Positions 59,608 through 64,000 of a DNA stretch of 64,000 nucleotides are shown one piece after another (position 1 is the stretch's first letter; every line of letters begins with the position of its first letter). The notes below the pieces were generated by a model. It ran no database searches, had not been told where the DNA came from, and saw nothing but the letters and a program-made list of their open reading frames with translations. This stretch comes from Paenibacillus sp. PL91. Lineage in GTDB: Bacteria > Bacillota > Bacilli > Paenibacillales > Paenibacillaceae. Where the stretch lies: positions 868,001 to 932,000 of the forward strand of contig NZ_JABBYG020000001.1 in the NCBI RefSeq assembly GCF_012935325.2, read 5' to 3'. The translations under genes and the position numbers were made by a program.

Positions 59608-60519
59608 ATGACTAAAAAAACAATACGTCTTTTAATGCCGCAATGGCAAGGGGGAAACAACCCTAACTACTCTTTTGGAGCCGAACTGCTTGCTTGGCTG
59701 GCACCGGACAATGATCAACCCCTTATTAATGTTCCAGTTCAAGCTCATGGCACTCCTCTTGAAAACGAGAACGGTATAAATGGGAGAAAGCAGCTACTCG
59801 AACAATTAAAGTCTGCTCACCATATAATTGATGCTCATAAGCCGGATCGCATTGTAATGTTTGGTGGTGACTGCTTAGTCGAACAAGCCCCATTTGCCTA
59901 TTTAAACGAACGATACGATGGGGAGTTAGGTTTAATTTGGATCGATGCTCACAGTGATTTAGTTAGATATGTTGGGTATGACAATGGACATACATTACCT
60001 CTCGGGAATCTATTGGGAGAAGGAGATGAGGAGTTCGCTAAATTTGTGAAAACCCCTCTGAAACCTGAAAATGTCTTTATTGCGGGATTGGCAGCTCCTA
60101 CAGAACAAGAAACAGAAGTGATTTCAGAAGCGTTTCAAAGACTAGGTATAGTTCCAACAGAACAAGATACAGAAGTCATTCAAAGACTAGGTATTAAAAC
60201 TGCTGGAACCAAAGAGTTAATGAAAAGTACTGAATCTATAAAAGAATGGATTAAAGAAAGTGGCATTAAGCACCTAGCTATTCACCTTGATTTAGATGTG
60301 CTTGACCCAAAGGCATTTCGTTCTTTATTATTCGCCAACCCTGAAGCACCTTATAATTTTTCTCCTGCGGGAACGATGCAAATGCCTCAACTACTGCATC
60401 TGATTAAAGAACTATCTGAAGAAACGGATGTAGTTGGATTAGGTATTACGGAGCATATGCCGTGGGATTCTATTAACTTGAAGAAACTGCTTGGAGAAAT
60501 ACCTATTTTAAATAATTAG
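59608..60519 (+). CDS. Arginase/ureohydrolase-fold protein with altered metal site
   Basis: 303 residues; AAAGGAGAG precedes the ATG. Ureohydrolase motifs are IVMFGGDCLVEQ, LIWIDAHSDLV and IHLDLDVLDPKAF. The first Mn ligand, normally His in GGDH, is Cys here (GGDC), so activity on arginine or agmatine is doubtful; formiminoglutamase-like or non-canonical members occur. Residues about 165-198 contain an imperfect tandem duplication (PTEQETEVI ... QRLGI, PTEQDTEVI-QRLGI). Paired with a divergent HxlR regulator, a frequent arrangement. Confidence 0.85.
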   Translation: MTKKTIRLLMPQWQGGNNPNYSFGAELLAWLAPDNDQPLINVPVQAHGTPLENENGINGRKQLLEQLKSAHHIIDAHKPDRIVMFGGDCLVEQAPFAYLNERYDGELGLIWIDAHSDLVRYVGYDNGHTLPLGNLLGEGDEEFAKFVKTPLKPENVFIAGLAAPTEQETEVISEAFQRLGIVPTEQDTEVIQRLGIKTAGTKELMKSTESIKEWIKESGIKHLAIHLDLDVLDPKAFRSLLFANPEAPYNFSPAGTMQMPQLLHLIKELSEETDVVGLGITEHMPWDSINLKKLLGEIPILNN

Positions 60520-60563
60520 AGTCATAAACGGAATTATAATTGAACAATGATCGGCTTAATCAT

Positions 60564-60606
60564 AAAAATACACTCACGCACTTTATGTTTGCGAAGGTGT
60601 ATTTTT
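60564..60606 (+). terminator. Intrinsic terminator of the arginase-like gene
   Basis: AAAAATACAC pairs with GTGTATTTTT; the loop carries an inner CGCA/TGCG pairing. The 60607-60922 gap contains a small ACCTT-C-AAGGT dyad (60816-60826) and otherwise nothing clear. Confidence 0.8.
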
Positions 60607-60922
60607 ATGTGGCAGTAAGTGCAAAAAAACACTTAAATTCCTCTGTTTCATGCTATGTAGCATTATTAATTATTGTAAGCTGAAGGCTAAGATAGGCTGG
60701 ATTCATACTGCTTTCAAGTGGGCAAATGGGGCAACAACACCATCCGCAATTTCTACTGCATAAGGATAAAAACATACTTAATCTTCAGTGCTTGATAGCT
60801 GGATACGGAAAGGATACCTTCAAGGTAAAGTAAGGATGCTCTCTTCTGTAAATCACACAAAACGAGGGGAATATTGTATGATTGGGTAGGGAGAATGGAT
60901 TCTAAACTTAGGAGGATGGCTG

Positions 60923-61486
60923 ATGTCGAAAAGAATAGGGATTATAGTTGGTAGTTTAAGGGAGAATTCAGTCAATCAAATGATAGCGAATACGATCCCT
61001 GAACTGGTAGATTCCGCAGAATATGAATACATATCTATTACGAATCTTCCCTTGTATAATGCGGATTTGGATCTAGGAGAAGGGCCGGATCCAGTCATGC
61101 GTTATCGCGAAGCGATCCAAAGGACGGATGGCATTATCATCGTTAGCCCGGAGTACAATTCGGGAATACCGGGTGTACTTAAAAATGCGCTGGACTGGGC
61201 ATCGACCCCAACCAAAACAGCGGTCCTCATTCGAAAGCCTGCAGGTTTGATAGGAGCAACGCCAGGCGCAAAAGGAACGATTCTGTCGCAGCAGCAAATC
61301 AGGCAAACGTTGGATTCCACCTCGTCGTATGTCATGCCGATTCAAAAAATGTATATTTCTCAAGTTTTGGATAAGGTAGATCCGGAAAGTCGCAAGCTCA
61401 CCGATGAAACGACCCGCAAATATTTGCAGCGTTATGTGCGATCGTTTATGCAATGGATAGACCAGGTACAACGGCTGAATGAGTAG
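60923..61486 (+). CDS. NADPH-dependent FMN reductase (azoreductase/quinone reductase-like)
   Basis: 187 residues; TTAGGAGGAT precedes the ATG. FMN-binding loop IVGSLRENSVNQM and the family signature SPEYNSGIPGVLKNALDWAS are complete. Enzymes of this type reduce FMN, quinones, azo dyes or chromate with NADPH in the cytoplasm. Located 60 bases before gap, probably separately expressed. Confidence 0.92.
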   Translation: MSKRIGIIVGSLRENSVNQMIANTIPELVDSAEYEYISITNLPLYNADLDLGEGPDPVMRYREAIQRTDGIIIVSPEYNSGIPGVLKNALDWASTPTKTAVLIRKPAGLIGATPGAKGTILSQQQIRQTLDSTSSYVMPIQKMYISQVLDKVDPESRKLTDETTRKYLQRYVRSFMQWIDQVQRLNE

Positions 61487-61546
61487 TATTCTTTCTCATC
61501 ACCTCAATATTTAAGTATTACCATTCTAATATATAATGGAGGCACT

Positions 61547-62548
61547 ATGGGTAAAATTGCGGTTTTTGGATTTGGACGTATCGGAAGGCAGCTTCTTCGG
61601 GCAGCATTGCAACAAAATTTATTTGTCCCTTTCTCCATCTCCGATATTAAAGATGAAGCAACGCTTGCCGCGCTTTTTGAAGTGGATACCAATTACAAGC
61701 GTTGGCATGAGAGCGTGTCAGCCCAAGTAGGAGCGATCGTGATAGGGGACCGGGAGATTCGTTTTCTGAATTCAGCCAGCGAAGTGCCAAATTGGGGAGA
61801 GCTGGGCGTCGACCTCGTTATTGATTGTACCGGACGAGCCGTTACGCGGCCGGTAGCCGAGCTGCACTTGGATCGCGGCGCCAAACGGGTGCTTGTAAGC
61901 GGTCCGAGCAAAACGCTTGAAGACTGCGACGCGGTATTGCTCAAAGGCATTAACCTGGAAAGCTTCGATCCGGATAAACATAAAATCATTAGCATGGCGA
62001 GCTGCACGACCAATGCGCTTGCGCCCGTAATTAAATTGGTCAGAGAAAATTACGGTATTCAATACGGCTTATTCTCCACGGTTCACTCGTATACGAACAC
62101 GCAATCGTTAACGGATCAGCCGATGAAAGACCGCCGAGATTCATGGGCCGCCGCCGAGAACATCATTCCATCGTCTTCAGGAGCAGCCAAAGCGCTCAAA
62201 TTCATTTGGAGCGACCTGCAAATTACAGGCAAAGCCTACCGTATTCCGACTCGTACAGGCAGCATTGCCGAACTCAACCTGATAACGGAAAAACCGTGCA
62301 CCGTTCAGGAGATCAACGATATGTTCCGCCAAGCCGCGAAAGACAGCGAACTAAAGGGCATTCTTGATATTTTGGAAGGGGAATGGGCCTCGTCCCGTAT
62401 CGTTGCCGATCCTCATTCTTCAATTATTGACCTGCCTTTAACTCAAGTGCAAGGCGAACTGTTGTCCGTCGCAACCTGGTACGATAACGAATGGGGTTAT
62501 GCTTCGCGGTTGGCTGAGGTAGCCGCCTTCCTTGCGGAAAAATCATAA
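61547..62548 (+). CDS. gap: Glyceraldehyde-3-phosphate dehydrogenase (secondary type)
   Basis: 333 residues; ATGGAGGCAC precedes the ATG. NAD-binding FGFGRIGRQLLRA, the active-site ASCTTNALAPVIK (Cys nucleophile, about 153) and the conserved STVHSYTNTQ with the general-base His are intact, as is WYDNEWGYASR at the end. The D33-type specificity region reads SDIKDEATLAALFE. No other glycolytic gene is adjacent, so it is likely an accessory GAPDH rather than the main glycolytic one (inference). Confidence 0.93.
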   Translation: MGKIAVFGFGRIGRQLLRAALQQNLFVPFSISDIKDEATLAALFEVDTNYKRWHESVSAQVGAIVIGDREIRFLNSASEVPNWGELGVDLVIDCTGRAVTRPVAELHLDRGAKRVLVSGPSKTLEDCDAVLLKGINLESFDPDKHKIISMASCTTNALAPVIKLVRENYGIQYGLFSTVHSYTNTQSLTDQPMKDRRDSWAAAENIIPSSSGAAKALKFIWSDLQITGKAYRIPTRTGSIAELNLITEKPCTVQEINDMFRQAAKDSELKGILDILEGEWASSRIVADPHSSIIDLPLTQVQGELLSVATWYDNEWGYASRLAEVAAFLAEKS

Positions 62549-62560
62549 GCTGGGCTATTA

Positions 62561-63205
62561 ATGACGATTCGATGCACCCTAGGATGTAGGGCTGAACCAA
62601 AGGGGACGGCTGGTACATTCTCGGTTAATCATATCCATGGACATTGCTACGTGTATCTGATTGCCGCTGAACTGGGATTTGAATTGGCGGAAACCCGGCC
62701 TCAGTTCATAAATAGGGGGATAAGCGGTAATCGAGCATCGGATTTGTACTCCCGTTGGAATGAGGATGTGATTAGTCTACAGCCTGATCTCATTAGTATC
62801 TTGGTTGGTGTGAATGATGCCTCGCAGATCATTAGTGGTGCCCCAGGCGGAGCCACTGACCGGTTCGAAAAGGCGTATCGCTGTCTACTGGATGAAACGA
62901 AAGAAGTGCTTCCAGAGTGCGGAGTGGTACTATGCGAGCCTTTTGTGTTGAAAACAGGTAAAACAGTAGAGCACTGGAAACAATGGCGTCAACGTTTGGA
63001 TGAATACAGCCAGGTTGTCACAAAGTTGGCAAATGACTATGAAACACTATTTGTCCCCTTGCAGAATTCGTTTGATACTGCGGCAAAGCGGATAGACACT
63101 GGTTATTGGATATGGGACGGCATTCATCCAACGACTGCCGGGCACCGACTAATCGCACGAGAATGGCTGAAGGTCGTTCAGAACAGTCCATGGGCTATAC
63201 GTTGA
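62561..63205 (+). pseudogene. SGNH/GDSL hydrolase lacking its nucleophile block
   Basis: The reading starts at ATG 62561 without a ribosome-binding site. From YVYLIAAELGF onward it is a normal SGNH protein: INRGISGNRASDLYSRW, ISILVGVNDAS (Asn) and WDGIHPTTAGH (Asp/His dyad). The N-terminal QGDSIT block with the Ser is missing from this frame; a degraded trace (gacgattcg, Asp-Asp-Ser) exists in another frame about 4 codons in. Small deletions near the 5' end have probably inactivated it. Follows gap by 12 bp. Confidence 0.68.
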
Positions 63206-63323
63206 TAGTAAGTCTAGCTCCATTAGAGTTCATTATTCCTATCTTTTTCTTATTAAGATGAATAGACAACGAATTTTTTCAACTTATGGGACATGATAGT
63301 TGAAAAATAGTACACGTCGATGA

Positions 63324-63352
63324 GCAGGCTCAAGAGGAGCCTGCTTTTTTTA
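63324..63352 (+). terminator. Intrinsic terminator
   Basis: AGCAGGCTC / GAGCCTGCT with T7; ends the gap-SGNH unit about 120 bases after the SGNH stop. Confidence 0.92.
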
Positions 63353-63507
63353 TAAAGCAAACAGGCAATAGTGCATGGTATTCTTCGGCTGCTTATGGTG
63401 AAGGATACGATAGTAATTTTCAATTATAAGTGAATGTTATTTCCAAAGTTTTGAAAGAAACAGGTATAATTGAACCATAGATCAATTAAGAGGTGGAGGC
63501 TTTCCAT

Positions 63508-64000
63508 ATGCAAATTGAAGATATCATAAAGGCATACAACCAGGAAAAGAGCATCCCATTCTCTGGTGCTGTGTTAATTGGAAACCAAAGTGGGACAATT
63601 TTCGAGCAAGGATATGGTTATGCAAATCGTAGTGAAAAGATAAAGAATATGACTAATACACGATTCGGTATGGCATCAGGCTGCAAGATTTTTACCGCAG
63701 TAGCAGTATGTCAGCTAGTTGAGAAAAGACTTCTTGACTTTGATACTTTATTAAGTGACTGTTTAGAAGTTTCCTTCCCTAATTTTGATCCGAGAATAAC
63801 TGTGCATCATCTATTAACTCACAGTTCAGGCATATCCGATTACTTTGATGAAGAGACCATGAGTGATTATGCGGATTTATGGAAGTCATTACCTATGTAC
63901 TCCATAAACTCTCCCAAATGTTTTCTGCCTATGTTTCAGAATAATGAAATGAAATTTGCTCCGGGAGATCGATTTTCATATAGTAACGCGGGTTTCATTA
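63508..64000 (+). CDS. Serine hydrolase of the class C beta-lactamase / PBP-like family (3' truncated by window)
   Basis: Open from ATG 63508 to the window end, 164 codons seen; AGGTGGAGG lies upstream. The SxxK motif is in MASGCKIFTAVAV (Ser-Gly-Cys-Lys), TVHHLLTHSSGISDYF is the typical post-SxxK segment, and the YxN motif is FSYSNAGF. The C-terminal K/HxG lies outside. No signal peptide, so probably a cytoplasmic esterase or peptidase of the beta-lactamase fold rather than a secreted resistance enzyme. Confidence 0.88.
   Translation, partial: MQIEDIIKAYNQEKSIPFSGAVLIGNQSGTIFEQGYGYANRSEKIKNMTNTRFGMASGCKIFTAVAVCQLVEKRLLDFDTLLSDCLEVSFPNFDPRITVHHLLTHSSGISDYFDEETMSDYADLWKSLPMYSINSPKCFLPMFQNNEMKFAPGDRFSYSNAGFI

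Noticed and set aside
60781..60850. MerR-type promoter around ACCTTCAAGGT
   Set aside because: The dyad is only 5+5 and no -35/-10 pair with a 19-base spacer fits around it.
1..64000. CRISPR arrays, tRNA or rRNA genes, insertion sequences, phage genes
   Set aside because: No regularly spaced repeats, no cloverleaf with CCA-like end, no transposase, integrase or structural phage motifs were seen.

Overview
The window looks like chromosome from a spore-forming, polysaccharide-degrading Firmicute of the Paenibacillus type. The evidence is a complete gerK-type germination operon, an mmg-like methylcitrate operon, strong AGGAGG ribosome-binding sites, frequent GTG/TTG starts, an S-layer-anchored (SLH) GH8 glycanase, and regulators that fuse a helix-turn-helix to a solute-binding fold. 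Genus assignment is inference from gene content. I see no tRNA or rRNA gene, CRISPR array, prophage or intact insertion sequence. Both ends cut genes: an acyl-CoA dehydrogenase tail at the left and a beta-lactamase-family hydrolase at the right.

Layout. 1-3.7 kb: acyl-CoA dehydrogenase, prpB, prpC/mmgD and prpD/mmgE in one operon (propionyl-CoA to succinate and pyruvate). 3.8-11.3 kb: housekeeping and membrane genes (secreted small protein, alpha/beta hydrolase, S66 carboxypeptidase, YihY, TerB-like, WYL regulator, EmrB-type pump, Bax-inhibitor-like channel). 11.4-16.8 kb: SgrR-like regulator, LacI regulator and GH8-SLH glycanase. 17-20.8 kb: gerKA-KB-KC. 21-28.5 kb: a phosphatase-fold enzyme, a hydrolase, then a zinc-less MDR dehydrogenase tightly coupled to a 1,491-residue secreted multidomain protein, facing a GntR/solute-binding-protein regulator. 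30-33.8 kb: molybdate-type sensor and an orphan ModA, a membrane protein, GNAT, CsaA. 33.8-36 kb: AraC regulator and a parallel beta-helix polysaccharide lyase-like enzyme. 36-46 kb: FMN reductase, FusB-type EF-G-binding protein, MarR/MhqR-like regulator divergent from a UvrA2, Lsa-type ABC-F, TerC, a broken MerR with an intact MerR-type promoter, MFS pump. 46-54.4 kb: MFS/LysR pair, then a GC-richer block with an ATP-binding LuxR regulator, a VOC protein and an 893-residue glycine-rich/IPT/SGNH protein. 54.4-64 kb: YCII protein, decayed fragments, an EstT-like alpha/beta hydrolase behind a structured leader, a UMF1-type transporter, HxlR/arginase-like pair, FMN reductase, GAPDH and a broken SGNH hydrolase.

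The most interesting signal is regulatory RNA. Three genes whose families protect the ribosome or EF-G, or inactivate macrolides (FusB-type, Lsa-type ABC-F, EstT-like esterase), each sit behind a long leader with mutually exclusive base pairing and a possible short upstream ORF. Two of the three leaders end in a clean intrinsic terminator. This is the architecture of antibiotic-responsive attenuation. A second theme is a 17-base identical operator shared by the GH8 glycanase and the beta-helix lyase, more than 17 kb apart, which suggests a small plant-polysaccharide regulon run by the adjacent LacI regulator or by CcpA. A third is the local abundance of regulators built from an HTH plus a solute-binding fold without any neighbouring ABC permease. 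Several fragments (MerR, quinone oxidoreductase tail, cardiolipin synthase piece, VOC piece, SGNH lacking its GDS block) show that the intergenic parts of the right half are decaying. All functional calls come from reading motifs and context; no database search was possible.
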